NCBI GenBank assembly: GCA_022013895.1
Contig: JAKLPK010000113.1
Span: 1 to 43,475 of the forward strand
Origin: Cellulomonas sp.
GTDB lineage: Bacteria; Actinomycetota; Actinomycetes; Actinomycetales; Cellulomonadaceae
Length of the DNA: 43,475 nt
Direction: 5' to 3'
Numbering within the stretch: the stretch's first letter is position 1; each line of letters begins with the position of its first letter. The position numbers and the translations under genes were made by a program. The notes under the pieces are model-generated. The model saw nothing but the letters and a program-made list of their open reading frames with translations. It did no database searches and was not told the origin of the DNA. Shown here piece by piece: positions 1-8,256 of this stretch.

Positions 1-803
1 GTCGAGAACTTGTAGCCCTTGGTGTAGTCGAACTTCTCGACCGCACGGATCAGGCCCAGGTTGCCCTCCTGGATCAGGTCCAGGAACAGCATGCCGCGAC
101 CGGTGTAGCGCTTGGCGAGGGAGACGACCAGGCGCAGGTTCGCCTCGAGCAGGTGGTTCTTGGCCCGGCGACCGTCCTGGGCGATCCACTCCAGCTCACG
201 GCGGGCCTTGGGTTCGAGCGTGCCGGCGATCTGCCCCAGGCGCTCATCGGCGAACAGCCCGGCCTCGATGCGCTTGGCGAGCTCGACCTCCTGCTCGGCG
301 TTGAGGAGGGCGACCTTACCGATCTGCTTGAGGTAGTCCTTGACCGGGTCGGCGGTGGCACCCGCCGTCACGACCTGCTGAGCGGGCGCATCGTCGTCGT
401 CGGCGTCCGAGTAGACGAACCCGGAGTCCTCCGACTCGGTCTCGACCGCTGCGACGGGGGCCGGCTTCTCGGCCTCGACGACCTCGACCACCTCGGCGGG
501 CTCGTCGACCACCTCCTCGACGACCTCGACCTCGACGTCGACCTCCTCGATCGCGTCCAGCTCGATGTCGACGTCCTCGACCACCTCGGCCGACTCGTCA
601 TCGGTGTCGGTCGCGGGGGCTGCGCCGGCCGTCTTCTTGGGGGCGGCCGCACCCTTGCCGCGGGTCCGCGGTGCGGGCTCCGTCACCCGGGCCTTGGTCG
701 CGGTTCCGGCGCGCTTCGTGGCCGCCGCAACGGCACGAGCGATGGGCTCCACGTCCGCCTGACCTTCGGTCGGGGACGTCGCGGAGGAGTTCTTGAGGGG
801 CAC
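1..803 (-). CDS. sigA: principal RNA polymerase sigma factor (SigA/RpoD/HrdB), 3' part outside window
   Basis: This is the primary sigma-70 factor that directs core RNA polymerase to housekeeping promoters. The reverse strand reads from a GTG at 803 through 267 residues and then leaves the window. Residues 1-65 are Ala/Lys/Thr rich and 66-140 are strongly acidic and Val/Glu rich, as in actinobacterial SigA. Region 1.2 begins near 152 ([11 protein letters not shown]). Region 2 follows at about 215-267, with [17 protein letters not shown] and [20 protein letters not shown], which are hallmark core-binding and -10 recognition sequences. The GTG is preceded by GAAAGG at 6-base spacing. Regions 3 and 4 lie beyond base 1. 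The only uncertainty is the exact start, because the N-terminal tail is not conserved. Confidence 0.95.
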   Translation of the reverse strand, partial: MPLKNSSATSPTEGQADVEPIARAVAAATKRAGTATKARVTEPAPRTRGKGAAAPKKTAGAAPATDTDDESAEVVEDVDIELDAIEEVDVEVEVVEEVVDEPAEVVEVVEAEKPAPVAAVETESEDSGFVYSDADDDDAPAQQVVTAGATADPVKDYLKQIGKVALLNAEQEVELAKRIEAGLFADERLGQIAGTLEPKARRELEWIAQDGRRAKNHLLEANLRLVVSLAKRYTGRGMLFLDLIQEGNLGLIRAVEKFDYTKGYKFS

Positions 804-858
804 GGAGGACCTTTCGGCAGCCAGTCAACGGCTCGTGGAGCCGGGGCGACAACGTCAC

Positions 859-864
859 ATTGTA
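859..864 (-). promoter_or_regulatory. candidate -10 box for sigA
   Basis: On the reverse strand this reads TACAAT, a strong match to the actinobacterial TAnnnT -10 element, about 55 bases before the sigA GTG. No convincing -35 box is visible. The rest of 804-975 shows no gene. Confidence 0.5.
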
Positions 865-975
865 CCGACCGCACGGGTCTGTGGGCTGCGACCACACGCT
901 CGGACCAGCCCTCGCGGTATGGCGGTACTCCAACCCAACGACGCACAGGACTCCAGGATTCCCGGCAGCGACCGG

Positions 976-1362
976 TCAGGTGGCCTCGGGCTTGACCGTG
1001 AGCACCGGGCAGGGCGCGTCGAACAGCACACGCTGGGCGTTCGCGCCGAGGATGAGCTTGCCCACCCGGCTACGTCGACGCAGGCCGAGGACCACGAGCC
1101 GCGCCTCGACCTCCTCCGCCACACCCAGGATGTCGTCCGCGACGTCACCGCCGCGCAGCACTCTGACCTGGTGCTCGACGCCCGCGAGCCCGGCCGTGGA
1201 CGCGAGTGCCTCGACGGTCTCGCCCTCCAGCTCGGGCGTCGCGCCGGTGCGCAGGCTGACCACCACGTACAGGGGCTCGCTGTGCTCCTTGGCCCGGGCG
1301 ATCGCCTCGTCGAGCGCCGCCCGTCCTTCGAGGGTCGCCAGGAAACCCACCACGATCGACAT
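976..1362 (-). CDS. universal stress protein (UspA family)
   Basis: This is a single-domain 128-residue UspA-fold protein, cytoplasmic and probably ATP-binding, of the kind induced in stress and stationary phase. It starts MSIVVGFLATLEG, has the usual alternating beta/alpha pattern, and ends with the RSRVGKLILGANAQRVL segment followed by APCPVLTVKP. That segment is the family's nucleotide-binding loop and last strand. The ATG follows a good ribosome site (GGGGAGG, 6-base spacing), and a TACGGT -10-like box lies at 1395-1400 on the reverse strand. It lies between the DUF4192 gene and sigA on the same strand. Function beyond the family is not readable from sequence. Confidence 0.9.
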   Translation of the reverse strand: MSIVVGFLATLEGRAALDEAIARAKEHSEPLYVVVSLRTGATPELEGETVEALASTAGLAGVEHQVRVLRGGDVADDILGVAEEVEARLVVLGLRRRSRVGKLILGANAQRVLFDAPCPVLTVKPEAT

Positions 1363-1440
1363 CGTCGCCTCCCCGCTCCGTTGCGCCTGCGTGGACCGTA
1401 GCGGGCGTCCACCGACTGCGCCCGGGCAGTGCGACCTCGG

Positions 1441-2559
1441 TCAGCCGTCGACCGCGACCCAACCCGGTGGCATCCCGGTCGCGACCGCCTGGGCGTAGAG
1501 CTGGGCGAGCCGGTAGCCCGGGTCCTCACGCATCGCCCGTTCGAGCAGGAGGTCGGCCCGCACCCCGCCGCCGGCCCACCACGCGAGCACCGCCAGCAGC
1601 GTGCAGGCGGGTGCCTGCTCACCCGCGCGACCATGGGAGACGACCTGTTCGAGCACCCGGGTGTGGACGGCGGCGGCGCGTTCAGGTGGACGCACACCCC
1701 GGACCGGGTCGAAGAGCGCACCGAGCGCCTCGTCCATCCGCGCCACCACCGCCGGGTCCGGATCGCTGCCCCGCACGAGCGCCTCCGGCAGATCCCCCGT
1801 CCCGGGCAGTAGCGCGATCAGGACGGCGTCCCGCACCCGACGGTCCCGCAGACCTGCCTCGAGGCGACCCAGGGCCGAGCCGCGCGCGGCCGGGTCCACC
1901 GTCGCGGCCGCGACCAGATCGCGCCAGGCGCGGACACTGGCGAGCCGCCACCGCTCGAGCTCGTCCGGGCCGCTGGCCGCCGCTGCGGCGCCGGCGGTGG
2001 ACCACCGGGTGCGCACGCGGGACACCGCCCGCCGTGCCTCCCCGCCGGCGGGCCCGATCAGAGCCACGTCCTCGCGCCGCTCCGCGACCGCCGAACCTGC
2101 CAGCACCATCCGTGCGCCGACCTGCGTCGAGTCGAGCTCGACGAGCGGCCGCCCGCCCGGCGGGCAGCACTCACCGGCGCAGTCCAGCGACAGGTAGCCG
2201 GTGTCGGTGACCGCCCAGGCAGGGACCTCCCCGAGCGGGTGGGCGGCCTCACGCAGGTGCTCGACCGCCGACCACACCTCGTGGCCGGGCGTTCCTCGCG
2301 GGTCGTGCGCCGTGTAGACGACGAGGACCGCGGAGCGGGCACCGTCGCGGTCCAGGTGGCCGACCAGCGTGCGCGCGAGCTGGGGGCCGCAGGACGGGTC
2401 CGCGAGCGCGCTCAGGTCGACCCGCAGGACCAGCCCGACCCGCCCGTGCGGAGGTCGCAGACTGACCACCACCGCGGACTCCACCGGTCGGAAGCCGATC
2501 TGGTGCGGGATGAGGGCAAGCATCTCGCGGGGCTCACGCAGGCGCATCGTGGCGGTCAT
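1441..2559 (-). CDS. DUF4192 domain-containing protein
   Basis: This is a 372-residue actinobacterial protein of unknown function. It begins MTATMRLREPREMLALIPHQ, followed by FRPVESAVVVSLRPPHGRVGLVLR. That opening (R-P-E-hydrophobic-P-x-x-G-F-x-P) is typical of DUF4192 proteins. The N-terminal 180 residues look like a compact alpha/beta domain with a Cys pair (AGECCPPGG). The C-terminal half is helical and Ala/Arg rich, with regularly spaced helices that resemble a tetratricopeptide-like array. The reading frame stays open far upstream, but the ATG at 2559 is where family-like sequence begins; an ATG at 2547 is also possible. No signal peptide or membrane segment is visible. Confidence 0.8.
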   Translation of the reverse strand: MTATMRLREPREMLALIPHQIGFRPVESAVVVSLRPPHGRVGLVLRVDLSALADPSCGPQLARTLVGHLDRDGARSAVLVVYTAHDPRGTPGHEVWSAVEHLREAAHPLGEVPAWAVTDTGYLSLDCAGECCPPGGRPLVELDSTQVGARMVLAGSAVAERREDVALIGPAGGEARRAVSRVRTRWSTAGAAAAASGPDELERWRLASVRAWRDLVAAATVDPAARGSALGRLEAGLRDRRVRDAVLIALLPGTGDLPEALVRGSDPDPAVVARMDEALGALFDPVRGVRPPERAAAVHTRVLEQVVSHGRAGEQAPACTLLAVLAWWAGGGVRADLLLERAMREDPGYRLAQLYAQAVATGMPPGWVAVDG

Positions 2560-2666
2560 GGGTTCAGCCCACCGACCCGCGACCCGCGCCGTGATCGCGG
2601 TGCACCAGAACCTGGACGTGGTCGCGGGGCGCGCGGGCTGAGGACGGTTCGAGCACGGGGCCTGGC

Positions 2667-2672
2667 TACCCT
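2667..2672 (+). promoter_or_regulatory. -10 box (TACCCT) for leaderless lipoprotein gene
   Basis: TACCCT ends 6 bases before the ATG at 2679 and no ribosome-binding site is present, so transcription should begin at or next to the start codon. Confidence 0.55.
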
Positions 2673-2678
2673 GGACCC

Positions 2679-3194
2679 ATGCCACCGAGAGCGACCGTCG
2701 CGAGCCTCGCGATCGCCCTGGCCGTCGTGACCCCCCTGCTCGCCGGCTGCACCACCAGCGCCCCGGCCCAGGAGCCCACCACCCCGGCGCTGCTCGGCTC
2801 CTCCCCCGAACCGACCGAACCGCTGCTCGCCTCCGACGACGCCGACTCGCGCGTCGGTGAGCTCGCACCGGGGTTCCCGACCGCACTGGTCCCGGTTCCG
2901 GACGGCGCGCAGATCCTCGTGTCGTCGGCGCAGGCGAGCGATGGCGGGCTGCTCGAGATCAGCCTCAACCTGCGCTCGACCCTCGACACCGCAGCGCTGC
3001 TCGAGGCGATCCGCACCCCGCTGCTCGCCGCGGGGTTCACCGAGAGCTCCGGTCAGACCACCGAGGGGCTGGCCGCCCAGACCACCTTCTCCCGCGCGGA
3101 CGGCAAGGAGCTGCTCGTCGCGGGGATCCGCGACGAGGGCGCCACGCGGACCCTGACCATCGGCGGCCGCGTCATGGCGCCGGCGGCGGGGTGA
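2679..3194 (+). CDS. putative lipoprotein
   Basis: This is a 171-residue exported protein of unknown function. The N-terminus has a short charged start, a hydrophobic stretch (residues 7-20) and a lipobox LLAGC with Cys24 as the predicted lipidated residue, followed by a Thr/Pro/Ala-rich linker to about residue 60. The remaining 110 residues form a mixed alpha/beta domain (LEISLNLRSTLDTAALLEAI and following) that I do not recognise. The stop codon overlaps the GTG of the prenyl synthase gene, so the two genes are probably co-transcribed. This could mean a shared envelope role, but that is only an inference from position. Confidence 0.8.
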   Translation: MPPRATVASLAIALAVVTPLLAGCTTSAPAQEPTTPALLGSSPEPTEPLLASDDADSRVGELAPGFPTALVPVPDGAQILVSSAQASDGGLLEISLNLRSTLDTAALLEAIRTPLLAAGFTESSGQTTEGLAAQTTFSRADGKELLVAGIRDEGATRTLTIGGRVMAPAAG

Positions 3195-4297
3195 GGGCCG
3201 TGCCCGACGAGGACCCCCGCGCCGCGGTCGACGCCGTGCTCGCCCGGTACGTCGACGATCGGCGCACCGAGCTGCTGCCCGCCGGCGACGACGCTGCCCC
3301 GCTCGCCGACGCCGTCGAACAGATGCTCACCGGGGGCAAGCGCCTGCGCGCCGGCTTCGTCTACTGGAGCTGGCGGGCGCACGGCGGCGACCCGCACGGT
3401 CCCGACGCCGCGGCGGTGGCCCGCGTCGGTGCCGCACTCGAGCTGTTCCAGGCCTCCGCACTGTTCCACGACGACGTCATGGACGACTCGGACACCCGCC
3501 GCGGGATGCCCGCCGCCCATCGACAGTTCGCCGCACGGCACCGCGCCGAGCGACTGGCCGGCGATGCGACGCGGTTCGGCGAGTCCGTCGCCATCCTGCT
3601 CGGCGACCTCACGTTGGTCGCCTGCGAGCGCGAGCTCGCCGACGCGCTGGCAGAGCACCCGCCCGCACGCCGGGCCGCCGTGCGCGGTGTGTTCGACCTG
3701 ATGCGCACCGAGGTCACCGTCGGCCAGTACCTCGACCTGGTGGCCCAGGTGCAGCCCTGGGGCCGCGACCCCGCAGCCGACGAGGCGCGGGCCCGGGCCG
3801 TGATCCGCGCCAAGTCCGCGCGCTACTCGGTCGAGCACCCGCTGGTGCTCGGGGCCGCGATGGCCGACGCCGACGAACGCGGCCTCGCCGTCTGCCGGGC
3901 GATCGGCCTGCCGCTCGGCGAGGCGTTCCAGCTGCGCGACGACCTGCTCGGAGTCTTCGGCGACCCTGCGGTGACCGGCAAGCCGGCCGGCGACGACCTG
4001 CGCGAGGGCAAGCGCACGGTGCTCGTCGCCCGGGCCGCAGCACTCGCCCTGGCGGCGGGCGACGAGGCGACCTGGACCCTCCTGGGTGCACACCTGGGCG
4101 ACCGCCAGGCGAGCGATGAGCAGGTCGGCGCGCTGACGGCCGCGATCGCCCGGACGGGGGCACCGGCACAGGTGGAGGAGCTCATCGACCAGCTCGCCGC
4201 TCAGGCCTTCACGCTGCTGGAGTCCCAGCCCTGGCCGCAGCCGGCCGCCTCACGTCTGGTCGCGCTGGCCCGTGCGGCCGTCAACCGGCACTCCTGA
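3191..4297 (+). CDS. polyprenyl diphosphate synthase (IdsA2-like, geranylgeranyl type)
   Basis: This is an all-trans isoprenyl diphosphate synthase of 368 residues. Such enzymes condense isopentenyl diphosphate with allylic diphosphates, feeding quinone, carotenoid or carrier-lipid synthesis. The first Asp-rich motif is LFHDDVMDDSDTRRG (Asp94/95/98/99), the second is LRDDLLGVFGDP (Asp250/251), and GGKRLRAG near 48-55 matches the diphosphate-binding signature. In the second motif the last Asp of DDxxD is replaced by Gly, as is common in this actinobacterial subgroup. The GTG at 3191 overlaps the preceding stop; a second GTG at 3200 is an alternative. Its position next to an Rv2175c/PknL pair matches idsA2 (Rv2173) of M. 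tuberculosis. Product chain length cannot be read from sequence. Confidence 0.9.
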   Translation: MRAVPDEDPRAAVDAVLARYVDDRRTELLPAGDDAAPLADAVEQMLTGGKRLRAGFVYWSWRAHGGDPHGPDAAAVARVGAALELFQASALFHDDVMDDSDTRRGMPAAHRQFAARHRAERLAGDATRFGESVAILLGDLTLVACERELADALAEHPPARRAAVRGVFDLMRTEVTVGQYLDLVAQVQPWGRDPAADEARARAVIRAKSARYSVEHPLVLGAAMADADERGLAVCRAIGLPLGEAFQLRDDLLGVFGDPAVTGKPAGDDLREGKRTVLVARAAALALAAGDEATWTLLGAHLGDRQASDEQVGALTAAIARTGAPAQVEELIDQLAAQAFTLLESQPWPQPAASRLVALARAAVNRHS

Positions 4298-4303
4298 GCG
4301 GCC

Positions 4304-4714
4304 CTACAGCTCGAGCGCGGCCCGACGACGGACCTCGGTCTTGCGGCCGGAGCGCAGCGCGTCGATCGGCCGGGCGTCCAACGCGTCGTCCGGGGTGAAC
4401 AACCACTCGATCACCTCGACGTCGCTGAAACCGGCGTCGGTCAGCACCGTGATGGTCCCCTGCAACGAGGCGAGCACGGCCCAGCGCGCGGATGTACCGG
4501 GGTCGGCGGGCTGTGCCGGGTTCGCCAGGTGGCCGGGGACCAGGAACGGCCCCGGCACGACGAACACGGCGGGCTCCCCACGGCGCATGCCGATCAGGCG
4601 CCGCTCCTGCAGGATGCGGCGGACCTTGCCCGCGTCCAGGTCGAGCCGCTCAGCCAGGCCCGGAACGGTCAGCCACTCGTCAACGGCGTCGTCCAGCACG
4701 TTCGGTTCGTTCAC
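4304..4714 (-). CDS. Rv2175c family DNA-binding protein
   Basis: This is a 136-residue protein with an N-terminal winged helix-turn-helix (about 8-55: WLTVPGLAERLDLDAGKV, RRILQERRLIG) and a helical C-terminal domain ending in a basic tail. It matches the actinobacterial Rv2175c family, whose mycobacterial member binds DNA and is phosphorylated by the neighbouring kinase PknL. The same pairing occurs here, since the kinase gene starts 122 bases away on the opposite strand. The GTG at 4714 is chosen because a TACCCT -10 box (4721-4726, reverse strand) ends 6 bases before it and the family sequence starts there. The longer frame upstream is low-complexity antisense. A phosphorylation-controlled repressor role is inferred from the family. 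Confidence 0.88.
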   Translation of the reverse strand: MNEPNVLDDAVDEWLTVPGLAERLDLDAGKVRRILQERRLIGMRRGEPAVFVVPGPFLVPGHLANPAQPADPGTSARWAVLASLQGTITVLTDAGFSDVEVIEWLFTPDDALDARPIDALRSGRKTEVRRRAALEL

Positions 4715-4720
4715 GGGCCC

Positions 4721-4726
4721 AGGGTA
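4721..4726 (-). promoter_or_regulatory. -10 box (TACCCT) for leaderless Rv2175c-like gene
   Basis: Reading TACCCT on the reverse strand, it is followed by 6 bases and the GTG at 4714 with no ribosome-binding site. Together with the kinase -10 box at 4824-4829 it forms a divergent promoter region. Confidence 0.55.
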
Positions 4727-4823
4727 GGGGGTCGGCGGCCCCCGCCGCCCGCCTCCACCGGCCGGTCCTTCGAGCGGCGGCCGCGCCACGGAGCGCCGCC
4801 CGGCCCGCCCGACACCTGCCTCG

Positions 4824-4829
4824 TAGACT
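4824..4829 (+). promoter_or_regulatory. -10 box (TAGACT) for leaderless kinase gene
   Basis: TAGACT is followed by 7 bases and the GTG at 4837. No ribosome-binding site precedes that GTG. Confidence 0.55.
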
Positions 4830-4836
4830 TCGGCCC

Positions 4837-6831
4837 GTGAGTGCGACCGTGACAGACCCGCTCGTCGGCCGCCTGGTCGACGGGCGGTACGAGGTCGTGT
4901 CACGGCTCGCCCGAGGTGGGATGGCGACCGTCTACCTGGCGGTCGACCGTCGGCTGGACCGCGAGGTCGCCCTCAAGGTGATGCACCCCCACCTCGCCGA
5001 GGGTGCGGGTGGCCTCGACTTCGTCGCCCGGTTCCGGCGCGAGGCACGCACGGCCGCGCGGCTCGCACACCCCGGTCTGGTCGCCGTCTTCGACCAGGGC
5101 GTCGACGGCGAGACCAGCTACCTGACGATGGAGTACATCGACGGGGTCAACCTCCGCCGTCGCATCACCGACCTCGGCGCGCTGCCGCTCGGCGAGGCGC
5201 TGTCGGTCGCCGAGAAGGTGCTCGACGCGCTGTCCACCGCGCACCGCGCCGGGCTCGTGCACCGTGACATCAAGCCCGAGAACGTCCTCATCGCCCTCGA
5301 CGGCCGGGTCAAGCTCGCCGACTTCGGCCTGGCCCGCGCGGTCACCGAGGTCACCTCCACGACGACCGGCACGGTGCTCGGCACCGTCGCCTACCTGGCC
5401 CCCGAGCTCGTCACGCACGGCGAGAGCGACGCGCGCACCGACGTGTACGCGTGCGGGGTGCTGCTCTACGAGATGATCACCGGCTCCCAGCCGTTCACCG
5501 GCACCACGCCGATCCACGTGGCGTTCCAGCACGTCAACAACGACGTCCCGGCGCCGTCCGACGCGGTGCCGTGGCTCCCCGTCGAGATCGACGACCTGGT
5601 GCGGGCCATGGCCGCTCGCGATCGGGACGAGCGCGTGCCCGACGCCGGGGCGGCACTGGCGTTGCTGCGCCGCACCCGTGCCGGGCTCGACGACGAGACG
5701 CTCGCCCGCAGGGCCGACGTCGCCGGCGCGCCCGAGGCCGACGTGCCCTCGGCGACCGACCCGGACTCCCCGGATTCGCCCGACGACCAGGATTCCCCGG
5801 ACGACCAGGAGACCACCCGGTTCCAGACCCATGCGGGAGCCACCGTCGCCCTGCCGATCGGCCTGGGTCTGCCCGCCGCGGGCGAGGTCGTCCCGCTCGA
5901 TCCGGCGGCGCCGCACCGGCGGCGACGGACCGCCGTCCTGGTCACGGTGATCGTGCTCGTGCTTGCGGCGCTCGGGTTCGGCGGGTGGTGGTTCGGCGCG
6001 GGGCCGGGGTCGCCGACCCGGGTGCCCGCCATCGCAGGTGCGACGCAGGACGCCGCCGCCGCCGCGCTCGAGGCGGCCCACCTCAAGGCAACCTTCACCG
6101 AGGCCTTCGACGCGACCCAGCCGAAGGGCCTGGTCGTCAGCACCGACCCGGGCGTCGGCACCCAGCTCTCGCGCGAGGCCACCGTGACGGTCGTGATCTC
6201 CAAGGGCCCCGACTGGGTGCCGATCCCGGCGAGCCTGGTCGGGATGACGAGCGAGGACGCCCAGGCCGCGCTCACTGCCGCCGGACTGGCACCGTCGATC
6301 GGCGGGCACCGCTTCGACGACACCGCCAAGGCCGGGACCGTGCTCGGCGCGACCCTGCCCGATGGCACGGCCGCCGACCCCGCGTCCGCCAAGGCCACCC
6401 GCGGGACCGCCGTCACGCTGCAGATCTCCGACGGTCCGGCGCCCGTCGTGATCGCGACCATCACCGGGATGACGGCCGATGCGGCCACCGCCCTGCTCGC
6501 CAAGGACGCCCTCACGCTCACCACCACCGAGGCGTACTCCGACACGGTCGCGGCCGGGGACATCATCAGCCAGGACCAGCCGCCGGGCACGACGATGCAT
6601 CGCGGGGACGCGGTGAGCGCGGTGGTGAGCAAGGGGCCGGAGCCGGTCGACGTTCCTACCGTTCCGTACGGAGCCACACTCGACGACGCGACCAAGCTGC
6701 TTGAGGGCGCCGGCTTCAAGGTGAAAGTAGAGAAGGCGTCGCCCTACCTGCGTTTGAACCGCGTCATCGGTCAGAACCCAAGCAGCGGTCAGGCCCCGAA
6801 GGGGTCCACGATCACGATCACCATCACCTGA
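4837..6831 (+). CDS. pknL: membrane Ser/Thr protein kinase with four PASTA domains (PknL locus)
   Basis: This is a Hanks-type receptor kinase of 664 residues. The kinase domain (about 17-280) has the glycine loop LARGGMATVYLA, catalytic Lys47 (VALKVM), HRDIKPEN with Asp144, DFG with Asp162, and a Thr/Ser-rich activation loop (TEVTSTTTGTVLGTVAYLAPE). A Pro/Asp-rich linker leads to one membrane helix (about 366-388). Outside the membrane are four PASTA repeats (about 395-664), which in relatives sense muropeptides or lipid II. The second repeat carries an insertion. Its partner is probably the divergent Rv2175c-like protein. M. tuberculosis PknL, as I recall, lacks PASTA repeats while the corynebacterial one has them. 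The start is supported by the leaderless -10 box; GTG at 4849 is an alternative. Confidence 0.93.
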   Translation: MSATVTDPLVGRLVDGRYEVVSRLARGGMATVYLAVDRRLDREVALKVMHPHLAEGAGGLDFVARFRREARTAARLAHPGLVAVFDQGVDGETSYLTMEYIDGVNLRRRITDLGALPLGEALSVAEKVLDALSTAHRAGLVHRDIKPENVLIALDGRVKLADFGLARAVTEVTSTTTGTVLGTVAYLAPELVTHGESDARTDVYACGVLLYEMITGSQPFTGTTPIHVAFQHVNNDVPAPSDAVPWLPVEIDDLVRAMAARDRDERVPDAGAALALLRRTRAGLDDETLARRADVAGAPEADVPSATDPDSPDSPDDQDSPDDQETTRFQTHAGATVALPIGLGLPAAGEVVPLDPAAPHRRRRTAVLVTVIVLVLAALGFGGWWFGAGPGSPTRVPAIAGATQDAAAAALEAAHLKATFTEAFDATQPKGLVVSTDPGVGTQLSREATVTVVISKGPDWVPIPASLVGMTSEDAQAALTAAGLAPSIGGHRFDDTAKAGTVLGATLPDGTAADPASAKATRGTAVTLQISDGPAPVVIATITGMTADAATALLAKDALTLTTTEAYSDTVAAGDIISQDQPPGTTMHRGDAVSAVVSKGPEPVDVPTVPYGATLDDATKLLEGAGFKVKVEKASPYLRLNRVIGQNPSSGQAPKGSTITITIT

Positions 6832-6853
6832 GCATCACGGGGAGTCCCCGACA

Positions 6854-6897
6854 GCACACGCCCCCGCCACTGCTCAGCAGCGACGGGGGGCGTGTGC
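6854..6897. terminator. bidirectional terminator hairpin between kinase gene and aroG
   Basis: The arms GCACACGCCCCCG (6854-6866) and CGGGGGGCGTGTGC (6884-6897) pair over 13 bases with one bulge, in the gap between two convergent genes. There is no clear T-run. Confidence 0.75.
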
Positions 6898-6906
6898 ATG
6901 TGCGGC

Positions 6907-8256
6907 TCAGACCGCGCGCAGCAGCTCCGCGACCTGGAAGGCCATCTCCAGCCCCTGCTGGTGGTTCAGCCGCGGGTCCACCAAGGTCTCGTACCGCCGC
7001 GACAGACCGGCCTCGTCGATCTCCTCCGTGCCGCCGAGCACCTCGGTCACATCGTCACCGGTCAGCTCCACGTGCAGACCACCCGGCACGGTGCCGAGCC
7101 CACGGTGCACCTCGAAGAACCCCGCGACCTCGTCCATCACGTCCGAGAAGCGGCGCGTCTTGTAGCCGTTCGCCGTGATCGTGTTCCCGTGCATCGGATC
7201 GCAGATCCAGGTGACCGGCCGGCCGTCGGCCGCGACCTTCTCGACCACGGCAGGCAGGAGGCCACGGACCTTGCCCGCACCCATCCGCGTGATGAAGGTC
7301 ACGCGGCCCGGCTCCCCCGTCGGGTTCAGCCGGTCGAGGACGCGCAGCGCATCGTCGCCGGTGACCGTCGGGCCGAGCTTGACGCCCAACGGGTTCTGCA
7401 CCCGGGAGAAGTAGTCCATGTGCGCGCCGTCGACCTGCCGGGTGCGCTCCCCGATCCACAGGAAGTGCGCCGAGCAGTCGTACGGCAGTCCCGTGCGCGA
7501 GTCGATGCGGGTGAGCGGCCGCTCGTAGTCCAGCAGCAGCCCCTCGTGCGAGGAGTAGAAGTCGACCGTGCGCAGCGCCTCGACATCTGCACCGCAGGCC
7601 GCCATGAACCGGATCGCCCGGTCGATCTCGGCGGCCAGCTCCTCGTACCGGGCGTAGGCCGGGTTGGCCGTGAAGCCCTTGTTCCACTCGTGCACCCGCA
7701 GCAGGGACGCGAAGCCACCCGTCGTGAACGCCCGGATGAGGTTCAGCGTCGAGGCGGACGTGTGGTACGCGTCTAGCAGCCGCTGCGGGTTCGGTCGACG
7801 GACCGACTCCTCGAAGTCGTAGCCGTTGATGATGTCGCCGCGGAATGCCGGCAACGTCACACCGTCGCGCGTCTCGGAGTCCGAGGAGCGCGGTTTGGCG
7901 TACTGCCCGGCCATCCGGCCCAGCTTCACGACCGGCATGCTCGCGCCGTAGGTGAGCACCACGGCCATCTGCAGGATGACCTTGATCTTGTTGCGGATGT
8001 TGTCCGCCGTCGCCTCGGCGAAGGTCTCGGCGCAGTCCCCGCCCTGCAGGACGAACGCCTCACCCCGGCCGGCCTCGGCCAGCTGGGCACGCAGGGCGTC
8101 GGCCTCACCGGCGAACACCAGCGGCGGCAGCCCCGCCAGCCGTGCCCGCACGGCGGCGAGCTCGGCGGCGTCGGGCCACTGGGGCTGCTGCGGGACCACC
8201 ATCTGCTGCCACAGATCGAGCCCGGCGAGCACCTGCGGATCGGGCTCGACGCTCAC
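6907..8256 (-). CDS. aroG: class II 3-deoxy-7-phosphoheptulonate (DAHP) synthase
   Basis: This enzyme performs the first step of the shikimate pathway: phosphoenolpyruvate plus erythrose 4-phosphate to DAHP. The 449-residue protein has class II hallmarks: LQGGDCAETF (metal-binding Cys), GRMAGQYAKPRS, the PAFRGDIINGY segment, SSHEGLLLDYE, and the metal-binding CDPMHGNTITANGYKTR. It corresponds to AroG (Rv2178c) of M. tuberculosis, which is feedback-inhibited by aromatic amino acids and partners with a separate chorismate mutase. The GTG at 8256 overlaps the stop of the upstream PPi-phosphofructokinase by 4 bases (GTGA), so translation is probably coupled. The open frame extends further upstream but overlaps the phosphofructokinase coding sequence. 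Confidence 0.96.
   Translation of the reverse strand: MSVEPDPQVLAGLDLWQQMVVPQQPQWPDAAELAAVRARLAGLPPLVFAGEADALRAQLAEAGRGEAFVLQGGDCAETFAEATADNIRNKIKVILQMAVVLTYGASMPVVKLGRMAGQYAKPRSSDSETRDGVTLPAFRGDIINGYDFEESVRRPNPQRLLDAYHTSASTLNLIRAFTTGGFASLLRVHEWNKGFTANPAYARYEELAAEIDRAIRFMAACGADVEALRTVDFYSSHEGLLLDYERPLTRIDSRTGLPYDCSAHFLWIGERTRQVDGAHMDYFSRVQNPLGVKLGPTVTGDDALRVLDRLNPTGEPGRVTFITRMGAGKVRGLLPAVVEKVAADGRPVTWICDPMHGNTITANGYKTRRFSDVMDEVAGFFEVHRGLGTVPGGLHVELTGDDVTEVLGGTEEIDEAGLSRRYETLVDPRLNHQQGLEMAFQVAELLRAV

Noticed and set aside
4900..6600. 566-codon minus-strand frame opposite the kinase gene
   Set aside because: Antisense shadow of a well-supported PASTA kinase; composition is Gly/Arg/Asp rich as expected for such shadows.
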